NCBI GenBank assembly: GCA_021300395.1
Contig: JAJTEO010000053.1
Coordinates: 1 to 32,339 of the forward strand
Direction: 5' to 3'
DNA: 32,339 bases
DNA from: Fluviicola sp.
Lineage (GTDB): Bacteria > Bacteroidota > Bacteroidia > Flavobacteriales_D > Crocinitomicaceae
Positions 16,377-23,644 of the stretch are shown here, piece after piece. The notes beneath the pieces were generated by a model, which was given only the letters and a program-made list of their open reading frames with translations, did not search any database and had not been told where the DNA came from. The position numbers were made by a program, and so were the translations under genes. Numbering within the stretch: the stretch's first letter is position 1; every line of letters starts with the position of its first letter.

Positions 16377-17495
16377 TTAATCTCTTGATTGATTTTTATC
16401 AATAATGTGAATGTCTCTTTGTTGGAAAGGAATTACGATATTATATTCTCTGAATAATCGATCGATTTCAAAGCGAATGTCAGATTTGTAAAAGCTAATA
16501 TCCCAACTTTGATCTGCCCAAAATACAAGTTCTAATTCCATTCCATTTTCACCAAATTTTGCCAATCGAACTTCTACAGGTTGTGTCTTTTTGACTTTTG
16601 GATGACTCATAGCTGCTTGACGAAGTAATCTTGACACTAATTCTGTATCAGAACCATAAGCGACAGTTGTGTTGATTATAAAGCGTGTTAATTCTGAACC
16701 ATGCGACCAGTTTTCTACAAATTCTTGAGTCAATTTTACGTTTGGCACAATCAATACATTTCCGTCTCTCGTTTGAATTTGAGTTGTACGCACATTGATT
16801 TTTACAATTTTAGCAACAATTGATTCTTTCTCGGAAGTTTTACTTCCTAATTCAATAACGTCTCCAACTCTTATGTTTCCTTCAAATAATAATATTATAC
16901 CAGAGATCATATCTTTAAAGACATCTTGAAGACCTAAACCTAAACCTACTAAAATCCCTGTGGATCCTAAAAGAATGTTTTCAATCTTCACTTCTAAAGC
17001 TTGTAAACTTAAGATACAAGCGAACATATAGATAGCGTATTTTGCTAATTGGATATAAACAAATTCAGAACCTTGATTAATGTTGTTTTTCTCTTTGAAT
17101 TTTCTGTTGATATATAATTTTACAACATTTAAAAGCATTCGAGCACCAAAGAAAATAACGAAAATGATGATCACATGGTAAAATGATAAGTGGAATTTTT
17201 TACCGGCAATTATATTAAAGTTTAATAAATCGGTAAGTGTAACATTTTCATTGTTAAAATTAAAACTCCAAACTCCAATGTAAACGGCAAGGATATAAAC
17301 ACTTTGACTAATTAATCGAAGCCAAGTAGTTCGTTGACCTTCCATTCGAATATTTGCTTGAGTCAAATAACGCTTTAACAAACGGTGAAAAATTCTTCGA
17401 AGTCCGATAGAAGCTAAAACAATTAATGCAATGAAGAACAAGTTTAACAAGCATACTTTGTAAGGTCCTAAAGAAAATAACGTTGCGCTTAACAT
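16377..17495 (-). CDS. MscS-family mechanosensitive ion channel
   Basis: Opens under membrane tension to release solutes on osmotic downshock. 372 residues with four hydrophobic segments (about 10-30, 62-85, 105-127 and 145-170), then the pore-lining helix and start of the MscS beta domain, LGSTGILVGLGLGLQDVFKDMISGIILLFEGNIRVGDVIELG (shown here as a family block at about 177-220, Gly/Ala-rich as usual). The cytoplasmic part continues with KINVRTTQIQTRDGNVLIVPN and ends HIIDKNQSRD. The N-terminal extension makes it longer than E. coli MscS (286). It begins four bases after the dnaG stop, so it is the last gene of the polyprenyl synthase-lipoprotein-dnaG-mscS set. A subfamily symbol is not assigned. 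Confidence 0.9.
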   Translation of the reverse strand: MLSATLFSLGPYKVCLLNLFFIALIVLASIGLRRIFHRLLKRYLTQANIRMEGQRTTWLRLISQSVYILAVYIGVWSFNFNNENVTLTDLLNFNIIAGKKFHLSFYHVIIIFVIFFGARMLLNVVKLYINRKFKEKNNINQGSEFVYIQLAKYAIYMFACILSLQALEVKIENILLGSTGILVGLGLGLQDVFKDMISGIILLFEGNIRVGDVIELGSKTSEKESIVAKIVKINVRTTQIQTRDGNVLIVPNVKLTQEFVENWSHGSELTRFIINTTVAYGSDTELVSRLLRQAAMSHPKVKKTQPVEVRLAKFGENGMELELVFWADQSWDISFYKSDIRFEIDRLFREYNIVIPFQQRDIHIIDKNQSRD

Positions 17496-17499
17496 ATTT

Positions 17500-19491
17500 T
17501 TATCCGATTATTCGTCCTAATTTTTCCGAAAATACAATTTTTACATTATCCAAAGCAATTTTTTCTGATATTAAATCTGCTAACTTGTCATTTTCATTTT
17601 CAATGTCAAGTGTTTCTAAAGCAGTTTCAATTTTCTTTATTCTTTGGTCTATTTTTCCCAATTTAAAATTGTAAATTGAATGTAAGATTGCATTTTGAAG
17701 TTTATCTAATTCTGTGTTGGTGTGAATATTGTGTTTGATTAACCAATTTGGGCTAACTTCATTGAGTTCTGTTTCAATATCAGTTACAAATTGAATAATT
17801 TCTTGATCTTCTAATTTTAAGAAATGACTCGGTTTGTAAAAGATGTTTTGAGCCAAACCTTCAACAATCAATTGATGAATTTTATTGTATAATGGTGTGA
17901 AAAACAACAATTCATCACGATCTAATTCATGACAAATTAATTCAACGACACTCGTTTTTATTTTAATTTTTTGATCGTTTTCATCAAATTGTTCAGTTTC
18001 AATTTCATACTGACCATATTTAATCATTTTACGAATTAAATCATATTCGTTATGATCAAAAGAGGAAACTTTTTCTTTTTGAACTGGTTGAGGAATTTCC
18101 TGAAATTCATTACTAGGATCAGGCTGAAAACTTTGCTGTTGAATGGGCTGTCTTTCTTGTTCTTGAAGTTGTTTAACAGCAGCAGTATTTCTACTTTTAT
18201 TCAATTCATTCGTAACAATTTGTTCACTTAAGTCAAACTGTTTTGCAATTTCTTGTGTATAAATTGAACGTGTAATTTGATCAGGAATCAAAGAAACTGA
18301 ATGAACTATTTCACGCACTAAATCAGCTCTTTTTATCGGGTCATTTCCACCATCTTTTAATAAGATATCTGTTTTAAATGAAACGAAATCTTGTGTATGT
18401 TCCTTAATGTATCTTTCTAGCTCAGAAGTGCTAACACTTTTTGAATATGAATCTGGATCTTCGCCTTCAGGAAATAATACAACTTTTACATTCATTCCTT
18501 CTTGAAGAATCAAATCGATACCTCTAAAAGATGCTTTAATACCAGCTGCATCACCATCGTAAAGAATTGTAATGTTCTGAGTATATCGGCGAATTAATTT
18601 AATCTGATCTTTTGTTAAAGAAGTACCAGAAGAAGCAACAACATTTTGAATTCCTGCTTGATACATACTGATAACATCCGTATATCCCTCACACAAGAAA
18701 CAATTATCGTACTTAATGATATCTCCTTTTGAAAAGTAAAGACCGTATAATATTTCACTTTTGTTATAGATAATACTTTCAGGTGAGTTGAAGTATTTAG
18801 CTATTTTTTTATCTGTGATCAACGTTCGACCACCAAAACCTAATGTTCTTCCAGAAACACTGTGAATAGGGAACATAACTCGACCTCTAAAGAAATCAAA
18901 TTGACGATCTTCTTTCGATTTTACAAGTCCTACTTTTTCTAAGTATTCTAATTTATATCCTTTTTCTAGAGCGGCTTTTGTGAAATCTGTTCCAGTATTT
19001 AAGCAATAACCTAATTGAAATTTTTTAATGATATCTAATCGAAATCCACGTTCTTCGAAATATGAAACGGCAATAGCTTTTCCTTCATCCGTTTCATGCA
19101 TCGATTTCATGAAATATTCCTTCGCAAATTCATTGATGATATGTAAACTTTCACGTTCTGAAATTGCTTCTAATTCTTCTGCCGTTGCTGGTGTCTCTTC
19201 AGGAAGTTGAATGCTGTATTTATCAGCTAACCATCGTAATGCTTCAGGATAGGAAAAATGTTCTTTCTCCATTAAAAAAGAGACAACATTTCCTCCTTTA
19301 CTTGTCGAGAAACATTTAAAAATTTGTTTGGCAGGTGAGACCATAAAAGAAGGTGATTTTTCATCTGTAAAAGGACTTAACCCTTTTAAGTTTGAACCAG
19401 CTCTTTTTAAATTCACAAATTCCCCAATGACTTCCTCAATTCGAGCAGTCTGTATAATTTCATCAATTATATGTGGGGGAATTTTTGCCAT
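17500..19491 (-). CDS. dnaG: DNA primase
   Basis: Makes RNA primers at the replication fork. 663 residues: N-terminal CHC2-type zinc domain (1-100), TOPRIM catalytic core (about 250-350, with LCEGYTDVISM, ASSGTSLTKDQ and ILYDGDAAGIKA, the acidic metal ligands) and a C-terminal helicase-binding region after a Gln/Pro-rich linker (about 435-470). The zinc domain has the right fold sequence (LKRAGSNLKGLSPF, EKSPSF, KGGN) but the CHCC ligands are replaced: Ser39 for Cys, Thr42 for His, Cys60 kept, Thr63 for Cys, so zinc is unlikely to bind. Bacteroidota primases commonly show this loss. The lipoprotein upstream ends two bases before its start. Confidence 0.95.
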   Translation of the reverse strand: MAKIPPHIIDEIIQTARIEEVIGEFVNLKRAGSNLKGLSPFTDEKSPSFMVSPAKQIFKCFSTSKGGNVVSFLMEKEHFSYPEALRWLADKYSIQLPEETPATAEELEAISERESLHIINEFAKEYFMKSMHETDEGKAIAVSYFEERGFRLDIIKKFQLGYCLNTGTDFTKAALEKGYKLEYLEKVGLVKSKEDRQFDFFRGRVMFPIHSVSGRTLGFGGRTLITDKKIAKYFNSPESIIYNKSEILYGLYFSKGDIIKYDNCFLCEGYTDVISMYQAGIQNVVASSGTSLTKDQIKLIRRYTQNITILYDGDAAGIKASFRGIDLILQEGMNVKVVLFPEGEDPDSYSKSVSTSELERYIKEHTQDFVSFKTDILLKDGGNDPIKRADLVREIVHSVSLIPDQITRSIYTQEIAKQFDLSEQIVTNELNKSRNTAAVKQLQEQERQPIQQQSFQPDPSNEFQEIPQPVQKEKVSSFDHNEYDLIRKMIKYGQYEIETEQFDENDQKIKIKTSVVELICHELDRDELLFFTPLYNKIHQLIVEGLAQNIFYKPSHFLKLEDQEIIQFVTDIETELNEVSPNWLIKHNIHTNTELDKLQNAILHSIYNFKLGKIDQRIKKIETALETLDIENENDKLADLISEKIALDNVKIVFSEKLGRIIG

Positions 19492-19493
19492 TC

Positions 19494-19901
19494 TTATTCT
19501 TTCGGTTGCCCGTAATCAGTTGTATTGATTAATTTGCCTTTTTCATCGTAAAACTCCCAAATACCAATTTGTTTATCGTTGCTATATTCTCCAACATAGC
19601 TGATTGCTCCGTTAGGATGTTTTACAATAGAATGTCCATTTTTTTTTCCATTTTCATAAAAGCAGATTGACATTTCAGTTCCATTTTTCGCCAAAAATGT
19701 CCATTTACCTTCTCTAATGTTGTTGTCTCCAACAGGTCCAGTAATTCTCACTTCTTTTTTTCCAGGATAATATTCTTTGTAAATCCCATCTTTTATTTCA
19801 ATCAGATTTTCAACTTCAATTTTTTTTGGTTTTTCTTTTTCTTGTTCACCACAAGCAACAACCAAAACCAGCAAACTAAATAGGTATGCAAATTTCTTCA
19901 T
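19494..19901 (-). CDS. Lipoprotein with MORN-like repeats
   Basis: 135 residues. N-terminus MKKFAYLFSLLVLVVAC is a lipoprotein signal (lipobox VVAC, Cys17), followed by a Lys/Glu linker. The rest consists of repeats in the MORN style: REGKWTFLAKNGTEMS, YENGKKNGHSIVKHPNGA, YVGEYSNDKQIGIWEFYDE. These form beta-hairpin stacks in antitoxin-like and envelope proteins; no catalytic role is expected. It lies between the polyprenyl synthase (nine bases upstream) and dnaG (two bases downstream), within one transcription unit. Function unknown. Confidence 0.8.
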   Translation of the reverse strand: MKKFAYLFSLLVLVVACGEQEKEKPKKIEVENLIEIKDGIYKEYYPGKKEVRITGPVGDNNIREGKWTFLAKNGTEMSICFYENGKKNGHSIVKHPNGAISYVGEYSNDKQIGIWEFYDEKGKLINTTDYGQPKE

Positions 19902-19910
19902 AATAAAATT

Positions 19911-20882
19911 TTAATTTTCTCTTTGTACAGTGAATTCAACCAATCCAATCAATGCTTTTTTTGCATCATTTTCTGGTATTTCTTTTAACAATTCTAGTGC
20001 TTGATTTTTTATTTCCATCATACGTTTGTACGCATAATCAATTCCACCATTTTGGATTACTAAATTGACAGCAATGTTCACTTTTTTAGGATCTTCATTA
20101 TGGTTTTTAATAATGTTAATCAACTCCTTTTTAGTAGGTTTATCACAAACTGAAAGCGTGTGAATTAATGGAAGTGTCATTTTGCGTTCACGAATATCTA
20201 AACCAGTTGGTTTCCCTATTTTATCTGAAGCGCCATAATCAAAAATATCATCTTTGATTTGAAAAGCTAAACCAACCAATTCTCCAAATTGACGCATATT
20301 TGCAGCCTGATCTTCTCTATCTACTGATGAAGCAGCAGCTTCACAAACAGTGGCGATCAAAGAGGCTGTTTTTTGTCGAATGACGTCAAAATAAACCTCT
20401 TCAGTAATATCTAAATTTCTAGCTTTTTCAATTTGTAATAATTCACCTTCACTCATTTCACGTACAGCTCTCGCTACGATTTCTAAAAGGCGAATGTTAT
20501 TTTTTTCAATCGAAAGCAAAAGCACTCTAGATAACATAAAATCACCAACTAAAACAGCAATTTTATTTTTCCATAATGCATTTACAGAAAAGAAGCCTCT
20601 TCGCTCATTGGCATCATCAACAACATCATCGTGAACTAAGGAAGCAGTGTGTAATAATTCTACTAATGAAGCAGCTGTATAAGTATTGTCATTGATTTTA
20701 CCAAGCATTTTTGCCGTTAAAAACAAGAACATAGGTCTGACTTGTTTTCCTTTTCGCTTGATAATGTAATGAGTGATTTTGTCTAATAAAGGAACTTTAG
20801 ACTTCATACTGTCGCGAAAACGAACTTCAAATTCGTTCATTTCCGTTTCAATCGGAGCCATTATTTCCTTTACAGTCATCAT
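19911..20882 (-). CDS. Polyprenyl (probably octaprenyl-type) diphosphate synthase
   Basis: Adds isopentenyl units in trans to an allylic diphosphate to make the quinone side chain. 323 residues, normal length. Conserved sites: KGKQVRP (about 44-50), the first Asp-rich motif HDDVVDDANERRG (Asp85-Asp90), GDFMLSR, KTASLIATVCEAAA, the second Asp-rich motif QIKDDIFDY (Asp211, 212, 215) and GKPTGLDIRERKMTLPLI. The residues before the first motif (ASLVELLHTASLVH) are small, as in long-chain trans-synthases, and Bacteroidota use menaquinone, so a C30-C40 product is likely. It heads the set with the MORN lipoprotein, dnaG and mscS. Met1 and Met2 are both possible starts. Confidence 0.9.
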   Translation of the reverse strand: MMTVKEIMAPIETEMNEFEVRFRDSMKSKVPLLDKITHYIIKRKGKQVRPMFLFLTAKMLGKINDNTYTAASLVELLHTASLVHDDVVDDANERRGFFSVNALWKNKIAVLVGDFMLSRVLLLSIEKNNIRLLEIVARAVREMSEGELLQIEKARNLDITEEVYFDVIRQKTASLIATVCEAAASSVDREDQAANMRQFGELVGLAFQIKDDIFDYGASDKIGKPTGLDIRERKMTLPLIHTLSVCDKPTKKELINIIKNHNEDPKKVNIAVNLVIQNGGIDYAYKRMMEIKNQALELLKEIPENDAKKALIGLVEFTVQREN

Positions 20883-20895
20883 AAGTACAAATATA

Positions 20896-20978
20896 ATAGT
20901 TTTTGGTCAATAGTTGATTTAGATTAGTCAATAGTTTTGAGAGGTTAATCAATAGTTTTTAGTCAATAGTTAATAGGG
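20896..20978. repeat. 'agtcaatagtt' filler repeat upstream of the polyprenyl synthase
   Basis: Four to five imperfect copies of (t)agtcaatagtttt in tandem. Same style as 8830-8903. No gene or stem seen; it fills the space between aroA and the polyprenyl synthase together with the aattcaaaattc repeats at 21020-21056. Confidence 0.5.
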
Positions 20979-21044
20979 TTATTGAACTCAAAAATTTATA
21001 TTAATTTTTAATTTGAAACATGCAAATTCAAAATTCAAAATTCA

Positions 21045-22295
21045 TCATTCAAAATCTAGAATTTCAACATGTTCCCAGAAATGAGGATAACTTTTATTTA
21101 CAGCCTCTGCTTCTTCGATTTCAATTTCATCTTCTGCGAAAAAAGCAGCGATTGCTAAGCACATTGCAATTCGATGATCATTGTGAGATTTTGTTTTACC
21201 ACCTTCAATCGTTGTTTTTCCGTAAACATGCATAATATCTCCATCTAGTACTATATTTACTCCTAATTTTTCAAATTCTTCTTTTAAAACAACACCACGA
21301 TTACTTTCTTTATGTTCTAGTCGATTAACACCTTTTATTTCAGATTTCCCTTCTGTTAAAGCTGCAAATGTTACTAAGGCAGGGAATAAATCCGGGCAAT
21401 TTGTAGCATCAAATTTAAAAGGCTTACGATTTTCACCATTGATGTTGAATGTTTTTTCATGGAATTCAATCGAACAGTTAGCGGCTTCAAATGCTTTTAA
21501 AAGTGCTTTATCAGCTTGGTAACTAGCTAAGGTCAATCCTGTTAATTGAATATCCATCCCTAATGCTGATGCAACTAACCAATAACTTGCAGAGCTCCAG
21601 TCACTTTCAATGATATAATTACATGAAATGTATTTCTGTTTTCCTCCGATGATGAAATTCTCAAAATTTTGATTCTGAATAAAAATTCCGAATTGTTCCA
21701 AAGTATGAAGTGTCATTTGGACATATGGAAGACTATTTAAGTCTTGCACATTTACATATGTATCTTCGTTTGTCAATGGTAATCCCATTAACAGTCCAGA
21801 TAAATATTGAGAGCTATCACTTCCTTTGAAAGAAACTGAACCACCAGTTACTGGACCTTTTATTTTTAAAGGTAAATAGCCATTTGTAGATTGAACTTTG
21901 GCTCCAATTTGAGTTAAAACTTCTTCGAAAAAAGGCATCGGTCGTTTTAAAATAGAACCTTTCCCAATAATAGAATATTCTCCATTGTTTGCTGCTGCAA
22001 CAGAAGTGATTAATCGACATCCTAAACCACTTTCACCTACATTAATTTCAGCATTCGCAGGAAAGTTTTGAATACCTTTTATTGTCAATGAATTATCATT
22101 ATTTGAAACAATTGTTGCTCCTAAAGATTCAATCGTTTTTAGCATAGCCAATTCATCATGACTATCACCAACATTTTTCAATAAACTTTCTCCTTTTGCC
22201 AATCCTGCAGCTAATATAGCTCGTTGCGAATCGCTTTTTGAAGCGGGAATTTGAATAATCCCTTTTCTCTTTCCTGGTTTAATTGTAATATTCAT
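21045..22295 (-). CDS. aroA: 3-phosphoshikimate 1-carboxyvinyltransferase (EPSP synthase)
   Basis: Joins PEP to shikimate-3-phosphate, the sixth step of the shikimate pathway. 416 residues, somewhat shorter than the E. coli enzyme. Motifs: IPASKSDSQRAILAAGLAKG (shikimate-phosphate binding), VGESGLGCRLITSVAA (PEP-binding block), KGSDSSQYLSGLLMGLP, NCPDLFPALVTFAALTEG with the catalytic Asp, RLEHKESNRG (the Lys/Glu of the PEP site; D of the usual KE(S/T)DR is Asn, a form also seen in other Bacteroidota) and SHNDHRIAMCLAIA. The C-terminus has VNKSYPHFWE. It lies 105 bases after the DAHP synthase-chorismate mutase gene, with a REP-like palindrome between, so it probably shares that leader and attenuator. 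Confidence 0.93.
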   Translation of the reverse strand: MNITIKPGKRKGIIQIPASKSDSQRAILAAGLAKGESLLKNVGDSHDELAMLKTIESLGATIVSNNDNSLTIKGIQNFPANAEINVGESGLGCRLITSVAAANNGEYSIIGKGSILKRPMPFFEEVLTQIGAKVQSTNGYLPLKIKGPVTGGSVSFKGSDSSQYLSGLLMGLPLTNEDTYVNVQDLNSLPYVQMTLHTLEQFGIFIQNQNFENFIIGGKQKYISCNYIIESDWSSASYWLVASALGMDIQLTGLTLASYQADKALLKAFEAANCSIEFHEKTFNINGENRKPFKFDATNCPDLFPALVTFAALTEGKSEIKGVNRLEHKESNRGVVLKEEFEKLGVNIVLDGDIMHVYGKTTIEGGKTKSHNDHRIAMCLAIAAFFAEDEIEIEEAEAVNKSYPHFWEHVEILDFE

Positions 22296-22311
22296 TTTTT
22301 TCTGTTTTTAC

Positions 22312-22342
22312 TTCCCCCTTCGAAGGGGGAGTGAGGGGGATG
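22312..22342. repeat. REP-like palindromic element between aroA and DAHP synthase
   Basis: Perfect 16-base palindrome CCCCCTTCGAAGGGGG (22314-22329) followed by AGTGAGGGGGATGA, a second G-rich arm. Same design as 10302-10333. It could fold in the aro transcript and alter aroA expression, but no T run follows on the minus strand beyond the usual AT content. Confidence 0.65.
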
Positions 22343-22400
22343 ATAACGTAAATCTTTCAATTTGAAATTATCTAATATCTAACCTCTAAAGTCTAATAAA

Positions 22401-23330
22401 CTATTTCGAATTCATCACTTTTGTCTGATGTCTAATCGATTCTTGATGCATTGCATCCATCATTTGGCGAATAAACATTTTTGAAAGCTTGTAATCATCT
22501 GATTTGTCTAATCGATGATTGATTATTTTTGCCCAATGTTCTTGTTGAAGAATCATGATGTTGTTTTCACGTTTGAATTTACCAACTTCTTCACTTAAAA
22601 CCATTCTAGCTGAAAATAAATCGAATAAACGATCATCTAAATTGTTAATTTTTTCTCTTATGTCAGACAGAAAATCTGTATCGCAAGAACTAATATCATT
22701 TGAACGTAAAATCAAATTATCAATGATTGATTTTAATTGATCGGGAGTAACTTGTTGGGCTGCATCTGACCAAGCTTTATCTGGATTTGGATGTGTTTCA
22801 ATCATCAATCCATCAAAATTTAAATCCAATGCTTTTTGTGATACTTCCAACAATAAATTTCTATTTCCAGTAATGTGACTTGGATCGCAAATAATAGGAA
22901 GATTTGGTAATCGTTCTCTCAATCCAATTGCTATTTCCCAAGTTGGTACATTTCTATATTTGGGATGTTTATAAATCGAAAATCCTCTATGAATCGCTGC
23001 TAAATCAGTGATTCCTGCTTTTTCAAAACGCTCGAAAGCACCGATCCATAATTCTAAATCAGGATTGACAGGATTTTTAATTAAAACAGGAATTTTTGTT
23101 CCCTGTAAAGCATCCGCAATTTCTTGAACAGCAAAAGGATTGACAGTTGTTCGTGCACCAATCCAAAGCACATCAATTCCAGCTTTTAAAGCTTGTTCTA
23201 CGTGAATTTTATTAGCAACCTCCGTAGAAACAGGAAGTCCAGTTTCTTTACCATCTGGAGTTTCAGCACTACATGGTCCTGTTATCAAAAAAGGACGATT
23301 AGTATTTTTTATTGTTTCCTGTAAGTTCAT
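22401..23330 (-). CDS. DAHP synthase-chorismate mutase fusion with an apparent internal deletion
   Basis: The N-terminal part is a type I-beta DAHP synthase (PEP + erythrose-4-phosphate, first shikimate step); residues about 218-305 are an AroQ-type chorismate mutase (REKINNLDDRLFDLFSARM, VGKFKRENNI, MHQESIRHQ), a fusion typical of Bacteroidota. Recognised: LITGPCSAET, STEVANKIHVEQALKAGIDVLWIGARTTVNPF, LIKNPVNPDLELWIG, AIHRGFS, ICDPSHITGNR and MIETHPNPDKAWSDAAQQ. But SAETPDGK runs into ETGLPVSTEVAN at about residues 22-34, while relatives have about 45-50 more residues there, including AGIWKPRTRPNSFEG, which binds PEP and the sugar phosphate. Length is 309 against about 355-360. As read, synthase activity would be lost. 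A leader peptide and terminator precede it. Confidence 0.88.
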   Translation of the reverse strand: MNLQETIKNTNRPFLITGPCSAETPDGKETGLPVSTEVANKIHVEQALKAGIDVLWIGARTTVNPFAVQEIADALQGTKIPVLIKNPVNPDLELWIGAFERFEKAGITDLAAIHRGFSIYKHPKYRNVPTWEIAIGLRERLPNLPIICDPSHITGNRNLLLEVSQKALDLNFDGLMIETHPNPDKAWSDAAQQVTPDQLKSIIDNLILRSNDISSCDTDFLSDIREKINNLDDRLFDLFSARMVLSEEVGKFKRENNIMILQQEHWAKIINHRLDKSDDYKLSKMFIRQMMDAMHQESIRHQTKVMNSK

Positions 23331-23345
23331 CTTAATATTTTTAAA

Positions 23346-23384
23346 AATAAAAAACCCGTTTCAACTCAAAGTACGAAACGGGTT
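23346..23384 (-). terminator. Attenuator terminator before the DAHP synthase gene
   Basis: On the minus strand AACCCGTTTC (23375-23384 side) pairs perfectly over 10 bp with GAAACGGGTT (23353-23362 side) around a 12-base loop, followed by a T run. It lies between the leader peptide (ending 23416) and the ATG at 23330, inside the 5' leader, so it must act as a conditional terminator. Confidence 0.85.
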
Positions 23385-23415
23385 CAAATCTATATATAGC
23401 ATTTTCCGAACGCAC

Positions 23416-23463
23416 TCAGCGAGTTTTAAACCACCACCAAAAATTTTGTTTCGAAAAATTCAT
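23416..23463 (-). CDS. Aromatic leader peptide of the aro genes (FWWWF)
   Basis: ATG 23463 to TGA 23416 encodes MNFSKQNFWWWFKTR. Three adjacent Trp codons are flanked by Phe codons, far beyond chance in 15 residues. It starts about 14 bases after the predicted transcription start and is followed by a strong terminator before the DAHP synthase-chorismate mutase gene. The layout is that of a transcription attenuator: ribosomes slow at Trp (and perhaps Phe) codons when charged tRNA is scarce and the terminator is avoided. Possible pairing partners include CGAAAC at codons 4-5 with GTTTCG in the terminator arm. A clear antiterminator was not proven by eye. Confidence 0.7.
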   Translation of the reverse strand: MNFSKQNFWWWFKTR

Positions 23464-23481
23464 TGTCTCAATTTGTTGGTA

Positions 23482-23489
23482 CAAAGATA
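23482..23489 (-). promoter_or_regulatory. -7 box TATCTTTG of the aro leader
   Basis: Exact TAnnTTTG match on the minus strand, ending 18 bases before the leader ATG at 23463. Predicted start of transcription near 23477. No good -33 TTG seen. Confidence 0.5.
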
Positions 23490-23512
23490 AATGAAAAAAA
23501 TTGAAATTAAAT

Positions 23513-23544
23513 TTTGTTTTATGAAAATAATTTCTAAATCTTTG
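23513..23544 (+). promoter_or_regulatory. Promoter of the trp operon (TTTG-N20-AATCTTTG)
   Basis: -33 element TTTG at 23513-23516, 20-base spacer, and -7 element AATCTTTG at 23537-23544 (seven of eight to TAnnTTTG). Spacing fits the Bacteroidota rule of 19-21. Transcription would begin near 23549-23552, practically at the leader ATG 23551. Confidence 0.5.
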
Positions 23545-23550
23545 TCGCAG

Positions 23551-23619
23551 ATGAAAACGAAATATACAAATACAAATTTTTGGTGGCGCTCAACTAACAG
23601 TTGGTGTGCGTGGCGTTAA
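23551..23619 (+). CDS. trpL: trp operon leader peptide
   Basis: ATG 23551 to TAA 23617-23619 encodes 22 residues: MKTKYTNTNFWWR then STNSWCAWR, with Trp codons at 23581, 23584, 23602 and 23611. Four Trp in 22 codons directly before trpE and upstream of a perfect terminator make this an attenuation leader, matching the description of the Bacteroid-trp RNA class. An in-frame ATG at 23521 would add ten residues but overlaps the -7 element, so 23551 is preferred; the mRNA may then be nearly leaderless. The end of the frame (GCGTGGCGTT, 23608-23617) can pair imperfectly with the terminator arm AACGGCTTGT, a possible antiterminator that a ribosome reaching the stop would cover. Confidence 0.8.
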   Translation: MKTKYTNTNFWWRSTNSWCAWR

Positions 23620-23644
23620 TTTGTAATTCTTTATAAATATTTTT

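Noticed and set aside
20896-20978. Tandem repeat as a CRISPR array
   Set aside because: Units are short (about 12 bases), imperfect and contiguous, with no spacers of uniform size.
21300-21330. KESNR instead of KESDR/KETDR in aroA as a damaging substitution
   Set aside because: From memory other Bacteroidota EPSP synthases carry the same Asn, and the rest of the active site is intact.
23521-23550. Longer trp leader peptide from ATG 23521
   Set aside because: The -7 promoter element (23537-23544) lies within it, so this ATG is probably not transcribed.
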